Source of the DNA: Isochrysis galbana
Taxonomy: Eukaryota > Haptophyta > Isochrysidales > Isochrysidaceae
Length of the DNA: 64,000 nucleotides
Reading direction: 5' to 3'
NCBI GenBank assembly: GCA_018136815.1
Contig: CM030936.1
Span: 454,831-518,830, forward strand
The translations under genes were made by a program, and so were the position numbers. This document shows positions 19,167 through 28,371 of this stretch, piece by piece; positions within the stretch are counted from its first letter, which is position 1; each line of letters begins with the position of its first letter. The notes below the pieces were generated by a model, which had not been told where the DNA came from, did no database searches, and saw nothing but the letters and a program-made list of their open reading frames with translations.

Positions 19167-20369
19167 TCAGTCGGTGGCGGCGTCAGCGGGCTCCTGCTCG
19201 AGAATTTCGAGCTCGCGCGCAGCGCGCTCGGCGGCGGCAGCTTCCGCCGCTTGCCGGTCTTCAGCCAGCTTGGTGAGCGCGCCGAAGCAAACCTCGTAGG
19301 CTAGAAAGGTGACTGCGGATGAGGGAGCCACCTGTCGGCGAGGGGTAAGACAAGGAGGGAACAGTTCTGAGGGGTAAAGGTTCATGAAGCTAGGGCTGTG
19401 CACAGAGCGCACCTTGACCAGGCTGAGCCCGAAGCCCTTGTATAGCCCCTTGCGAAAGCCCTCCTCCCGCGCAATTCGCAGCATCGCCATCAGCGGGTTG
19501 CTCTCAGAATGGCCCACCATGGCGCGCCGGCGCACGAGCTCAAACGGAAAGGTGGTGGTCGAGGCGCACATCCCCGCGATCATGCCAAAGGTGGCGGCAG
19601 GCGAGAGCAGCCGGCGGCTCCCCTCGAGCCCTTCGCGCAGCCGGCGGCGCGTCGAGTCGCTGCGCCGCTGTGCGCCCGAGCGCTCGCCGTCTAGTGCCGG
19701 CTCGACGACCGCCGTGTACCAGCGCTGCAGGATGTCATACGTGCCGAAGCGCACAGCAAAATAGGGCATCACCGAGATGAGCGATGGCGTCAGCCCACGG
19801 TAAAGCGCGCCCACCCCATCCGACGCGATCAAGTCGCGCGTGTAGGCAAACAGCTTGACGCCCTGAGCCGCGCCAAGCGTGGCCATGCGCGTGCGTACTG
19901 TCTCGAGCGGGAAGCATGCGGCCATTGCGGTCATGCCCGCGAATCCACCAGCAAGCAGGCTGATCGCTGCCGGCGGGAGCACAGGCAGTGAGCCCAGCTG
20001 CGCCTTATAGAGCGCAAACGTGTAGAAGCGGATGGCAGAGGCGGGCACCGTGCGTATGACGTCGGCAGAGTTACCGTGCCAAAAGGCGCGCAGGCCGCCA
20101 CGCGAATAGATCTCGCGCGCCATCGCCACCACTCCGCGAGAGTCGGAGGAGACGATGAGGTTGAGCCGAAGAATGTCTAGGGGAGCAACGACCGTGTTGG
20201 AGATTGCTCCGGCTGCTGCGCCCGAGACGAGGTGGCGGAGCGCGCGGTTCTGGCCGAGAGTGAGGAGTCGGGAGGGGGGAGGAGGCGGAGGTGGAGCGCG
20301 CCGGCTGCCCAGCGCGCCCGCGAGCAGCAGCAGCAGCAGCAGCAGCGGGTCGCGCGCGCGGTGGGGCAT
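19167..20369 (-). CDS. Mitochondrial carrier family transporter, BT1-like
   Basis: 373 residues after removing an 81-bp intron (19412-19332). Three carrier repeats are visible with their signatures: PLDILR after LVSGAAAGAISNTVVA, PLETVR after LLAGGFAGMTAMAACF, and PFELVR after GMIAGMCASTTTF. The layout (repeat 2 LFAYTRDLIASDGVGALYRG, last repeat EEGFRKGLYKGFGLSLVKV-APSSAVTFLAYE) resembles adenine-nucleotide carriers of the Brittle-1 type. The start at 20369 gives MPHRARDPLLLLLLLLAGAL, a signal-peptide-like leader; with RRAP following, plastid or another endomembrane-derived envelope is possible, otherwise mitochondrion. The intron length is a multiple of three and has no in-frame stop, so an unspliced message would insert 27 residues. 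C-terminus is Ala/Glu-rich. Confidence 0.8.
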   Translation of the reverse strand: MPHRARDPLLLLLLLLAGALGSRRAPPPPPPPSRLLTLGQNRALRHLVSGAAAGAISNTVVAPLDILRLNLIVSSDSRGVVAMAREIYSRGGLRAFWHGNSADVIRTVPASAIRFYTFALYKAQLGSLPVLPPAAISLLAGGFAGMTAMAACFPLETVRTRMATLGAAQGVKLFAYTRDLIASDGVGALYRGLTPSLISVMPYFAVRFGTYDILQRWYTAVVEPALDGERSGAQRRSDSTRRRLREGLEGSRRLLSPAATFGMIAGMCASTTTFPFELVRRRAMVGHSESNPLMAMLRIAREEGFRKGLYKGFGLSLVKVRSVHSPSFMNLYPSELFPPCLTPRRQVAPSSAVTFLAYEVCFGALTKLAEDRQAAEAAAAERAARELEILEQEPADAATD

Positions 20370-20534
20370 GGGGAAGGAGGGGGTGGGGGGGCGGCGACGC
20401 GGGGGGTGGGGGCGGGGGGCTTGGGGGAGGGGGGCGGGGGGGCCTTTGCCTACCGCCTCGGAGACGGTGGAAGACCCTCCATGCCTCGCCCCATAATAAC
20501 TGTGGGGTGTTGTTGTAGATAACTCCTTAGAGTA

Positions 20535-20790
20535 GGGGGCTGGCTGGCTGGCTGGCTGGCTGGAGAGAGAGAGAGAGAGAGGGAGAGGGAGAGGGAGAGA
20601 GGGAGAGAGGGAGAGAGGGAGAGAGGGAGAGAGGGAGAGAGGGAGAGAGGGAGAGAGAGAGAGAGAGCAAGAGAGAGAGAGGGGGGGGGAGGGAGGGAGG
20701 GAGGGAGAGAGAGAGAGTAGGCTGGAGGCGAGGAGGACTCGCGGCCACACAGCTGCTGGACGAGAGAGAGAGAGAGAAGCCCGGGCCGTC
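20535..20790. repeat. TGGC and GAGAGAGG microsatellite upstream of carrier gene
   Basis: (GGCT)n at 20536-20558 is followed by (GA)n and many GAGAGAGGGA units to about 20720. On the gene strand this is a pyrimidine tract in the 5' flank, a position also occupied by CT tracts in front of DXR (39830-40380). A 5' UTR or promoter role is possible but unproven. Confidence 0.7.
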
Positions 20791-20855
20791 GGCCGCCCAC
20801 AGCTGCGTCCTCTTTCTTTTAACCTTCAAAGAGAGAGGCGGGGGGGGGGGGGGGC

Positions 20856-22455
20856 GTAGGGGTAGGTAAAAATATGTACATATCGTAACTACGTATTTGG
20901 GCCCTTCCTGGGCGATCTACATATTTGGGGGGGGGGGGGGGCGTATCTCCGACATATTTGGGCTCTCTCTCTCGCACCGGGGGGGGAGGGGTGCACGCGG
21001 GAAGGACCGTTTTGTTCAGTGAGTCGCACGGCGGGAACGAGTACGTAATTAATACTTTTACATATTTCTTGAATACTTGGTGGAGGGCGGAGTTCGGGGA
21101 TCTCGCAGCGCGTTAGCGCGTTAGCTTACTTAGTACTTAGTGCAGAAAACGCGAAAATTCGACTACTTAACTACATATTTTCGACATATTTGGGCGTGGA
21201 GTCCACATATTTTCGACATATTCCAGCTACATACCTAGCTGGGAAACACGTGTTTGCCGTGTTTCTAAAAAACCCAAACACAGCCGTGTTTTGCCGTGTT
21301 TCAAACCCCCTCCAGTTTGGCCGCCGTGTTTGCGGTTTGCAGCAGCTCGCCAGCAGCCAGCGCAGCGCCCGCGCTTGCGGGCGCGCGGCACACGAGAGAT
21401 AGGAGATAGGGATAGGGCATAGATACTAGATGTAGATATAGACACAGCAAATACCAATAGAGATGGTGGGTACTCTTTCTAGATTCTCATATAAGGAGCA
21501 TGCGCAACTGCTCCTCACTTGGACTCACAGCCTCATCACCAAGCCAATCGTCCTCGGCGTCGCTATCATCATCGCGGTCCCACTTTGCGACATCTGGAGA
21601 CCATCCTGCGTGTTGCACACGCATCTGCACATGCATCGATTCTCGATTCGTGACAATAGACGAGCTTATCTGCGACATCATGGCGCATGCTCGACCGAGC
21701 TTGAGAGTGAATTTGTCCGTACACCGACCAATTTCGTTCGGCAGCGGACGCAGCTGCCGGTTGTGATAGGACGGTTTGCGCCACGGATGCAAGCAACGGA
21801 ATGTGCTTACCATAGATAGTCCACCATTGAGATGGCTCCATCACCTTAGCATTTTCGAGTGCCGATGGTCGCGAGAAGGCGCCTTGGCCGCTTTGGAAGA
21901 CAACAAATTCCCTCTGCCAACTTGCGCGACTCGGTGCACGACCTCGGGACTTGAAAAGGTGTACTGCCGCCAAGCCTCATCTTGATTGGGGGAGGCCATG
22001 ATTGCATCGCGCAAACATAAGCGATCGAAGACCAGGTGAAGACCTTCCGTGGTTGCCTCATCCAAATCGCCCACTGTGCCCATGTATTGCGGATCCAAAG
22101 CATACGCTGCGGCGTGCATTGGCGAGTGCAAATACTCCCATCGTTCAGCGTGAATCTCTGCCAATTGCTTGAACCACGGAACCTTACCTTGCAGCGATTC
22201 AATCCGTTGCCCGATTGTGAACATGTGATCATACACTTTGCCGATGCAGAAGGTGTTACTGTCCAGCAGACGGAGAAGCTTGATAAGAGGCATGGCCACA
22301 AAGAGAACCTTAATGAGAGGTTGCCAAAACCCCTCCTCATCAAGCACAATGGCTTTCACCTTCCTCCCAATCTCTGCATCAAGGTCCTCATCATCATGTG
22401 CGATAGCAGACCGTCCCCGCGCCGAGAACTTGTGTGCTGCATATTCGAGCTTCAC
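20856..22455 (-). mobile_element. Decayed hAT transposon
   Basis: The low end at 20857 reads TAGGGGTAGGTAAAAATATG and continues with ACATATCGTAACTACGTATT, closely matching the inverse of the right end of the hAT copy at 38225-39130. CATATTTGGG words recur inside (20920-21215), as in that element. The transposase relic lies on the minus strand with its C-terminus toward this end, the same arrangement as in the 38-kb copy. The other terminus was not found. Confidence 0.55.
21487..22455 (-). pseudogene. hAT transposase, middle and C-terminal dimerisation region
   Basis: Minus-strand frames give a central hAT segment (EEGFWQPLIKVLFVAMPLIK, LLRLLDSNTFCIGKVYDHMF, EHLHSP-like and YALDPQYMGTVGDLDEAT) and then the C-terminal domain (PSQWWTIYGKHIPLLASVA, SQPAAASAAERNWSVYGQIH). 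The two pieces are in different frames with the shift near 21925-21950, so the gene is broken unless an intron lies there. The W-W and SA..ER signatures define the hAT C-terminal domain. Confidence 0.75.
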
Positions 22456-22456
22456 A

Positions 22457-22585
22457 ACCGGAGGGGGGAAACCTGCAGAGGGGGGGGAAATCTGCGGAGG
22501 GGGGAAATCTGCGGAAAGGGGGGGAACTGCAGAGGGGGTGGAAATCTGCGGAGGGGGGAACTGCAGAGGGGGGGGGGGAAGGGAA
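22457..22585. repeat. G-rich minisatellite, unit about 17-18 bp
   Basis: Units of the form GGAGGGGGGAAATCTGC or GGAGGGGGGAACTGCA repeat about seven times with variable G runs. The G-rich strand could form quadruplexes. It abuts the hAT remnant. Confidence 0.8.
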
Positions 22586-22661
22586 TGCAGAGGGGCCCAG
22601 TTCTGTTACCTGCATTTCTTACCTTAAACGTGTGGACAATTACCGTAACGGTAAAAATAAA

Positions 22662-22735
22662 ACTCAAATCCTCGAATTTCGAGACGAAAATCGGCGAACC
22701 AGGACTTGAGCCCAGGGAGAATCCGAATCTGCACG
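22662..22735 (+). repeat. Dispersed repeat F, copy 1
   Basis: AATTTCGAGACGAAAATC ... CCAGGACTTGAG ... GAATCCGAATCTG is repeated on the minus strand at 63425-63352. About 74 bases with roughly 80 percent identity by eye; function unknown. Confidence 0.6.
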
Positions 22736-22939
22736 CCTTGCGCGACCACGGCGAACATAGAAGGCGGTATATCGCGAGGAAGGCTCGTACTCGTGCCGAA
22801 ATATTCATGCCAAAAGGCCTGAATACAACAGATAGGCGAATGGACGGTGTTCGCCACTTCTTGACATTGTCGATTGTCGATGCAATTGTGCACTTTGCGC
22901 CCGTTCCGAGCTCTGAGATCATAAAATGTGGTTTATGAT

Positions 22940-23205
22940 CTCCGGCTGAGGCTCGTTTGGATGTGAGGCTTGGTTGGTGGGTGTGTTCTTGGTTCTTGGT
23001 GGCCATGGTGGTGTGCAGCTTGTGGGCGATGGCACGGGCCGAGGCTCGTGCGCACTTGGTCGGTCTTGGGTGCAGTGCGCGCGCGCGCTTTGGCGGCGCG
23101 CGGCCATGGTCGCGGCCCGATCGGCCGGCACGGCGGGGGTGACGGCAAAGGGGGGGAGGGGAGCGACGCGCGCTCCATGACCCTATCCTGATAGTTGTGG
23201 GGAGG
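22940..23205 (-). mobile_element. LINE 5' fragment with ORF start (MERAS type)
   Basis: On the minus strand a hairpin CTATC-AG-GATAG lies a few bases before ATGGAGCGCGCG, and the frame begins MERASLPSPPLPSPPPCRP. The plus-strand copy at 56780-57030 has the same start and shares GGCCGATCGGGCC, GCACGAGCC(T)CGGCCCGTGCC and CCACCATGGCCACCA. Only the N-terminal low-complexity part of the ORF remains. Confidence 0.65.
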
Positions 23206-23438
23206 CAAGAAATCCTGCCGTCTTGCCAGGGGGGGAAAGCGCGACTGCGTGAGTGACCGGGCTACGGATATGAAATTTGCATGGTTGCTTGTATGTTGTC
23301 TATAAAGGATCAACCAAATTTGCACATTGAATGCAAAGCGCCAAATCCAAAATCCGGTCTGAATGTTGCCACGCCTTTCTTGAAAGATTCGCGTTTCATG
23401 CGCTTCATGACCCATTCTAGGCGTGGATGCAACCATAT
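23206..23438. other. Spacer with a 3' fragment of repeat D
   Basis: GTGAGTGACCGGGCTA at about 23242-23257 is the characteristic end of repeat D (36703, 49563, 58682), but the rest of that repeat is not obvious here. The remainder should be the 3' UTR of the next gene. Confidence 0.4.
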
Positions 23439-25745
23439 TCAATACCAAATCCTAGGATCCCATTCTGTGGCCGACGACAAGTCATCCTTGCACTGGAAGA
23501 AAGCCTTGAGGATCTCAGTCCCATCGTTTGTGGTGCCGCCAGGCGAGCTTCCAGGGCCGGTTGCCGGGCGATCAACCACATTCTTGAAGATACCCCTCAG
23601 GTCGGGATTATCTCCGACGTAGGTGTGGCCGGGGTGGCCTATGAAGATTGGGCCTGCGCGAAGTTTGCCGTCCGTCACGTGAGGGGCAAGAAAGATCTTG
23701 CGGTCATCGAACAGACTCTTTGGAGGTTGCGCAACGTCCCACTCACCACTTGGGTTGATCATTTTCGGGCCTCCGTAGCCCGCATAGGGATCCATCGTTA
23801 TCTGTGAGCACATAGAGCGGTTTGAGCAAATTGAGGAAGCCTTGCAGCTCTCTATAAATTGCATCATGCCGGGGGGGTTCAGATTGACGTTGTTTCCTAC
23901 ATGGAAGCTGTCATCGGACCCGATGGAAACCGCATACGCATGGAAAATCGAGTCGCCATGCAATTTAGGCGCGATCACGATGTCTGCTGCCGCTGTTTCA
24001 GTGCCTTCCGTGGCATTGTACGTGTAAGCTTCCGCGGCCGGCACAAAGATCGGATCAAGCTTGGTTGATGGGCCTGAGACCCGGATGTTGAGTGACGGTA
24101 CAGACAAGGGGCAGGCGCAGCTCGGGCGGTAGGTGCACCCAGCTTGGTCGCAGTACACACCATCGCGCTGGCCATCGACGTTGTTCCAGTGCGCTTTCTC
24201 TGGCATCACACCAAAGTATCCAAGGCTGAGCGCCGAGAAAGGGTTGTGCGTCTCGCCCGGGCAGCAAAATGTTATGTTGCGTCCGGATAAGTTCATGGTG
24301 CCCTTGTGAGGCTCGTCAGCGCAGGCTGCGTCGACTGCACAGCTCGAGCTGCCTAGTTGCGCCACCCCCGTCCAAGGCTGCATCCCATCGATGACATTGT
24401 TGGGGCAGGTGCGGATGTTGAGCCCGCCCGGAATGATGAGGGGGGCGTATGCGGTCCCGGGCGTGCTTGGATCGAGGTCCAAGTCTTGTTGGCATCCAAC
24501 AAACATACAGCCGTCCGGCAGGAACCGGGAGGTCATTGCGTCGTAACCCAGACCAATCATGCAACCCGGACAAGACAGTGTGCCGCATGAGCATGGTCGG
24601 TCTTCGGACACGGCCTCGCAAAATCCGTTGCAATGCTCGCCGTCAAGGCCGGGCTCAGTGCTTTCACAAAAGATGTTGGAGATGGTATGGCCCGTCGGGT
24701 CCGTTCGCTTCATGTCGGCGGGACATGCTGAGCTTGAGTCCACATAGAGAGGCTTTGGTGCGTCGCAATAGTCATCTGCCCAGGGGTACTCGACCAAGTA
24801 CTTTGGCACCGCATCAACGGGGAGGTGCGCCCCGGGATTGCCCATGTACGTCTCCCCCAGGTGGAAGTTATTGTTGTTGTTGACCGTAGGCGTCAACCTC
24901 AAGACCATCTCTCGTTCGTCGTAGCTTTTGATGAGCCCGAAATATGCGAGCGTGCAGTCTCGAAGGCGCACGCCAGACTTCAATGGCGCATGGAACTGAT
25001 TTGAAATGATAGACCAGTCCGGCAACAAGCATTCGCTAGAGTCAACCGGCCGGATGGCCATGCTTGGCTCGCACTCATTGCAAGGTCCTTCGTACTCGTC
25101 GTACACGAACTCTTGGGTCGTAATCGCAGCACACTTGGACACTGAGACAGTGGATTCTTGGGCCGTGAAGCAATAGTCAGTGTTGGCCATGGGGTGAATC
25201 GTCACACCGCGAGGACTCCTCTCGAAGAGCAGAATACTGTGGGAGCTTCCGCAGTCGATCACCCCCAGCGTCGCGTTGTGTGGCACCTCAAAGTTGACGG
25301 CCAGACATTTTGCATTCTTAACCGTCCAGCGCGGGAACGCGGCCGCCTCCTTCTCCCAATTCACCCAGGACACCGGCGACACGAGGCCCGTGCCGTTGAG
25401 TGAGCCTGAGCCATGGACAAAGAGCTGCCCGAAGAAGGGGAGCTCTCGTGCGGGCAGCGCAGAGAGGTCGGATGGGGTGGATACATTTAAGCAGAGGGTG
25501 TGATTGTCTTCTGGTGGCGTCACGCATCGCACTTCTCCGATATCATATGAGCTTGGGGGCGAAGGCGGCAATGACTCCGACTTTTGGCGGCGGCACGAGC
25601 CATCACTGCACACGGCAGCGACGACACTGACCGCAATGAGTAGAGCGGTAAGGACGATGACGGCGGCGATGAGAAGTCGCTTAGTGGGACATCCTTCCTT
25701 CTTGCCGCCGGGCGCCGCCTCCATGGCCTCAGCCTCCATTTTCAT
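23439..25745 (-). CDS. Single-pass membrane protein with large Cys-rich ectodomain
   Basis: 768 residues from an ATG at 25745. After a short acidic cytosolic head comes one hydrophobic segment (RLLIAAVIVLTALLIAVSVV, about residues 22-45), then about 720 residues rich in Cys, Asn, Pro and Gly with many N-x-S/T sites (NHTLCLNVS, NATLGVID, NLSGRNITFCC, CSNRSMCS). It reads as a type II membrane or secreted glycoprotein. Cys-dense stretches such as HCNGFCEAVSEDRPCSCGTL and CDQAGCTYRPSCACPL suggest disulfide-bonded modules. No family recognised. Base composition is visibly less GC-rich than the flanking genes, and the frame is intronless, both compatible with later acquisition, though neither proves it. 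Confidence 0.65.
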   Translation of the reverse strand: MKMEAEAMEAAPGGKKEGCPTKRLLIAAVIVLTALLIAVSVVAAVCSDGSCRRQKSESLPPSPPSSYDIGEVRCVTPPEDNHTLCLNVSTPSDLSALPARELPFFGQLFVHGSGSLNGTGLVSPVSWVNWEKEAAAFPRWTVKNAKCLAVNFEVPHNATLGVIDCGSSHSILLFERSPRGVTIHPMANTDYCFTAQESTVSVSKCAAITTQEFVYDEYEGPCNECEPSMAIRPVDSSECLLPDWSIISNQFHAPLKSGVRLRDCTLAYFGLIKSYDEREMVLRLTPTVNNNNNFHLGETYMGNPGAHLPVDAVPKYLVEYPWADDYCDAPKPLYVDSSSACPADMKRTDPTGHTISNIFCESTEPGLDGEHCNGFCEAVSEDRPCSCGTLSCPGCMIGLGYDAMTSRFLPDGCMFVGCQQDLDLDPSTPGTAYAPLIIPGGLNIRTCPNNVIDGMQPWTGVAQLGSSSCAVDAACADEPHKGTMNLSGRNITFCCPGETHNPFSALSLGYFGVMPEKAHWNNVDGQRDGVYCDQAGCTYRPSCACPLSVPSLNIRVSGPSTKLDPIFVPAAEAYTYNATEGTETAAADIVIAPKLHGDSIFHAYAVSIGSDDSFHVGNNVNLNPPGMMQFIESCKASSICSNRSMCSQITMDPYAGYGGPKMINPSGEWDVAQPPKSLFDDRKIFLAPHVTDGKLRAGPIFIGHPGHTYVGDNPDLRGIFKNVVDRPATGPGSSPGGTTNDGTEILKAFFQCKDDLSSATEWDPRIWY

Positions 25746-25805
25746 TGGAGTTATATTCGTCGTGCTTCCCTCGTCGGCCCACGCCCCGGCCTTCCTCCTC
25801 GCCTC

Positions 25806-25841
<36 letters not shown>

Positions 25842-26027
25842 AAACAGGACGTGCGCACGCCGTGCGCATTCGGTCCCACCCAAATCTCGTGCATCGAGAG
25901 ATACGAAACGGCCCTCTCTCTCTCTCTAGCTCTCTCTCTCCCTCTCCCCGCGCCAGGCCGTTTCGTATCTCTCGATGCACGAGATTTGGGTGGGACCGAA
26001 TGCGCACGGCGTGCGCACGTCCTGTTT

Positions 26028-26106
<79 letters not shown>

Positions 26107-26128
26107 ACGAAACGGCCTGGCGCGGGGA

Positions 26129-26201
<73 letters not shown>

Positions 26202-26335
26202 AGAGAGAGAGAGAGACCAAACAGGACGTGCGCACGCCGTGCGCATTCGGTCCCACCCAAATCTCGTGCATCGAGAGATACGAAACGGCCTGGAGAGAGA
26301 GAGGCCGTTCGTATCTCTCGATGCACGAGGGCGTG
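25746..26335. repeat. Palindrome cluster with GA/CT tracts
   Basis: A unit of about 76 bases (GACCAAACAGGACGTGCGC ... CGATGCACGAGAT in alternating orientation) occurs at 25839-25914 (+), 25957-26032 (-) and 26216-26291 (+), with shortened copies at 26102 and 26304. Between and around them are (GA)n or (CT)n runs at 25808-25838, 25914-25945, 26030-26100 and 26128-26215, also arranged as inverted arms. The unit begins about 60 bases upstream of the membrane-protein start codon. Confidence 0.85.
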
Positions 26336-26580
26336 CTGCCATTCGACGCCGTGCTCCACTCCGAGAAAGCAAGGAGAGCTTGAGCGTTTAGGTGTGCCTC
26401 GGGGGGTCTGGCTTCGTCCGCTACTCGCCGCCCTTGGCCCTTGCTTCACGTTGGCAAAAAAAAATCCTTCTTAAAAATTCCCGTTACCCCCCTCGCCGAC
26501 AGTCGCGCGCGCTGCGGAGAAAACGGCCGTCAAGTTTTACATAATTTTTGGCGTCCCGAAAAGAAAATTCAACGCTCTGG
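26336..26580. other. Spacer, no gene seen
   Basis: About 250 bases with an A run at 26455-26463. Nothing recognised. Confidence 0.3.
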
Positions 26581-27165
26581 ATGAGTCGACGCCGCATGCC
26601 GCGCCTCGCGATGGCGCCGAGGAGCCCCCGCTCGCCGCGGGCCGGCGCGCGAGCGAACCTAGCCGCACTTGCCGGCGTGATGGGCGCAGCACAGGTCGTC
26701 CACAAGCACGGGCGCCTGTGGCCCACGCTCGTCGCCAAAGTTGTCACGCAGATGCGGTCGCAGCAGGCGCGGCGCAAGCGTCTGCTGGCGGCGCTGTGCC
26801 TTGCGGTCGCACTCTCGTGAGCCTAGATGGGAAATACGTTGTTGGGGCCTGCAAATACAGCCAAATACATATGTATTTGGCCTGAGGCCAAATACATTTC
26901 AAATACATTCGAGGCCTACAACCCAGGACGCGCTTCAAATACAGCCAAATACATGTGTATTTGGCCTCTGGCCAAATACGGTGAATACGTATTTCCCATC
27001 TAGGCTCGTGAGGCGCAGGAGGTGCGTAGGGTGCAGCGAGTCCGCGGTAAGTGGCGTAACAGCTCGCTGTTCGCCTACTTCACTGAGGGGCGATGACCTC
27101 ACTTTTTACCACCACATGCGGATGCGCCGTGAGCTCTTCCGTGAGCTCGTCCGCCATGCTAGGGG
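26581..27165 (+). pseudogene. Harbinger-like transposase N-terminal region, decayed
   Basis: An Arg-rich frame from ATG 26581 (MSRRRMPRLAMAPRSPRS, VVTQMRSQQARRKRLLAAL) ends in a TGA at 26820. Past the inserted MITE other frames give REAQEVRRVQRVRGKWRNSS and DDLTFYHHMRMRRELFRELV. The pattern (basic stretch, aromatic-x-x-L, then D..F...MRM..ELF.EL) resembles the region before the nuclease in PIF/Harbinger proteins. The pieces are out of frame with one another, so the gene is broken. A host gene of the Harbinger-derived nuclease type is the alternative. Confidence 0.4.
26822..27004. mobile_element. 183-bp MITE with 8-bp TSD
   Basis: Terminal inverted repeats CCTAGATGGGAAATACG and CGTATTTCCCATCTAGG are flanked by perfect 8-bp duplications CTCGTGAG at 26814-26821 and 27005-27012. 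The interior holds two near-identical palindromic blocks around CAAATACAGCCAAATACAT and TGTATTTGGCC. An 8-bp duplication fits the hAT superfamily. The insertion lies at the stop codon of the frame starting at 26581. Confidence 0.9.
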
Positions 27166-27810
27166 TGGGGAGGGGAAGAAAAAGAAAACCCCTTCCATCC
27201 TTCCTGGAAGCGAGTACTTTTTTCGTGAGGGGGGGCGAAGAATTCATCTGCCGCTTCTTGTCTGCGGAGCGGAGGGATGGCGTCCGCCTCGCTCGAGGTG
27301 GTCGATCTCCACCACGCTCCTGTGGGCGTGTGGTGGGGTGTTGCAGGCTCGCTCGCGACTGGCGCGACCGGCTTGGCCCAGGAGACGCCTCCGCGGGTCG
27401 AACTTCATGTTCGCCCGCCGACTGAACCGAGCTCTGCTGGTGGGCACCTCAGTGTTGTCGTTTGAACCCCTCGTGACCCCCCGTGCGTTAGGTGGCCATG
27501 GCGGCCAATCTCGGTGACCCGACGCGCTCCGACGCGCGTGGAGCGGCTTATCACACCGGTGCGCTGCCCTCCTCACCTTGCACGCCCGCGCCCGCTCACT
27601 CCGAACCCATAGCATGCATGTTGCGTGATGCACACGTTTTCGCATGCTCGCCAGGCCATTCCTCTCCACAGAAACTGACATTCCCTTCAGTTCCCGCGCA
27701 GATCCAGGAAGGCGCCTCGGCCACCACTCCAAAGTGGGATCTGAGGCGTCTGGAGCCGCTGAGATCGGCCCCAGTCATGCCCGGATCCGTAGCCCGCGCC
27801 TCTTGTGAGT
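27166..27810. other. Spacer, no gene recognised
   Basis: Frames here are short or Arg/Pro-biased by base composition. Possibly the degraded remainder of the Harbinger-like ORF. Confidence 0.3.
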
Positions 27811-27853
27811 GGTGCCGCGGGTACCGAGGCTATCTCTCGGTACTCACGGCACC
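27811..27853. repeat. Hairpin G, copy 1
   Basis: Arms GGTGCCGCGGGTACCGAG and CTCGGTACTCACGGCACC enclose a 5-base loop and are followed by ATTTCCTCC. A second version stands 200 bases downstream at 28010-28052. Confidence 0.7.
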
Positions 27854-28009
27854 ATTTCCTCCTGTTGCCCTGCAGGCGAAATATTCAAGCGCGATGGGCG
27901 CTTGCGCTGGCGCTGTGAAATTTGCATTTGCCGTGTGCGCGACGCCAGACGTGCCGATGGAGCGCGCCCGACCGCTTGCAAGGCCGGGGCCGGGGCTGCT
28001 GCTACGAGT
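27854..28009. other. Spacer between the twin hairpins
   Basis: About 155 bases; a possible acceptor-like TGCAG at 27871. No gene recognised. Confidence 0.3.
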
Positions 28010-28052
28010 GGTGCCGTGGGCACCGAGGTCCCACCTTGGTACCCACGGCACC
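28010..28052. repeat. Hairpin G, copy 2
   Basis: Arms GGTGCCGTGGGCACCGAGG and CCTTGGTACCCACGGCACC, again followed by ATTTCCTCC. Differences from copy 1 largely preserve pairing. Confidence 0.7.
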
Positions 28053-28371
28053 ATTTCCTCCCTTGGTCACACAGGCATGGATAACAAGGTTGCAGGGGGG
28101 TGGTGAGTTCGTGCTGACAGTGCGGCTGGTGCGAGAGCGGGCGCCAGAACCACCGCGCTGGATCGCTAGCGCGAACTTCGTCGAGTCCCTCCGTGTTCCC
28201 AAGCGAGTCCCCCCGAGTTCCCGAGTCTATACCCCGAGTCAATAACGAGTCAATACAAGTCAAGCACGCGCCTGAGCCACCCCCAGTCGCCTGCCACCAC
28301 CTCCCACAAGCCTCCTTCCACACTTCCGCGCCCTCCGTGCGTCGTGCGTCGTGCGTCGTGCGTCGATCACC
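28053..28371. other. Spacer with GAGTC and GCGTCGT simple repeats
   Basis: Short direct repeats of CGAGTC (28180-28260) and of GCGTCGT (28335-28362). No gene. Confidence 0.4.

Noticed and set aside
25745-26474. Ser/Leu and Arg/Glu repeat proteins on both strands
   Set aside because: Translations of the GA/CT microsatellites and palindromic units.
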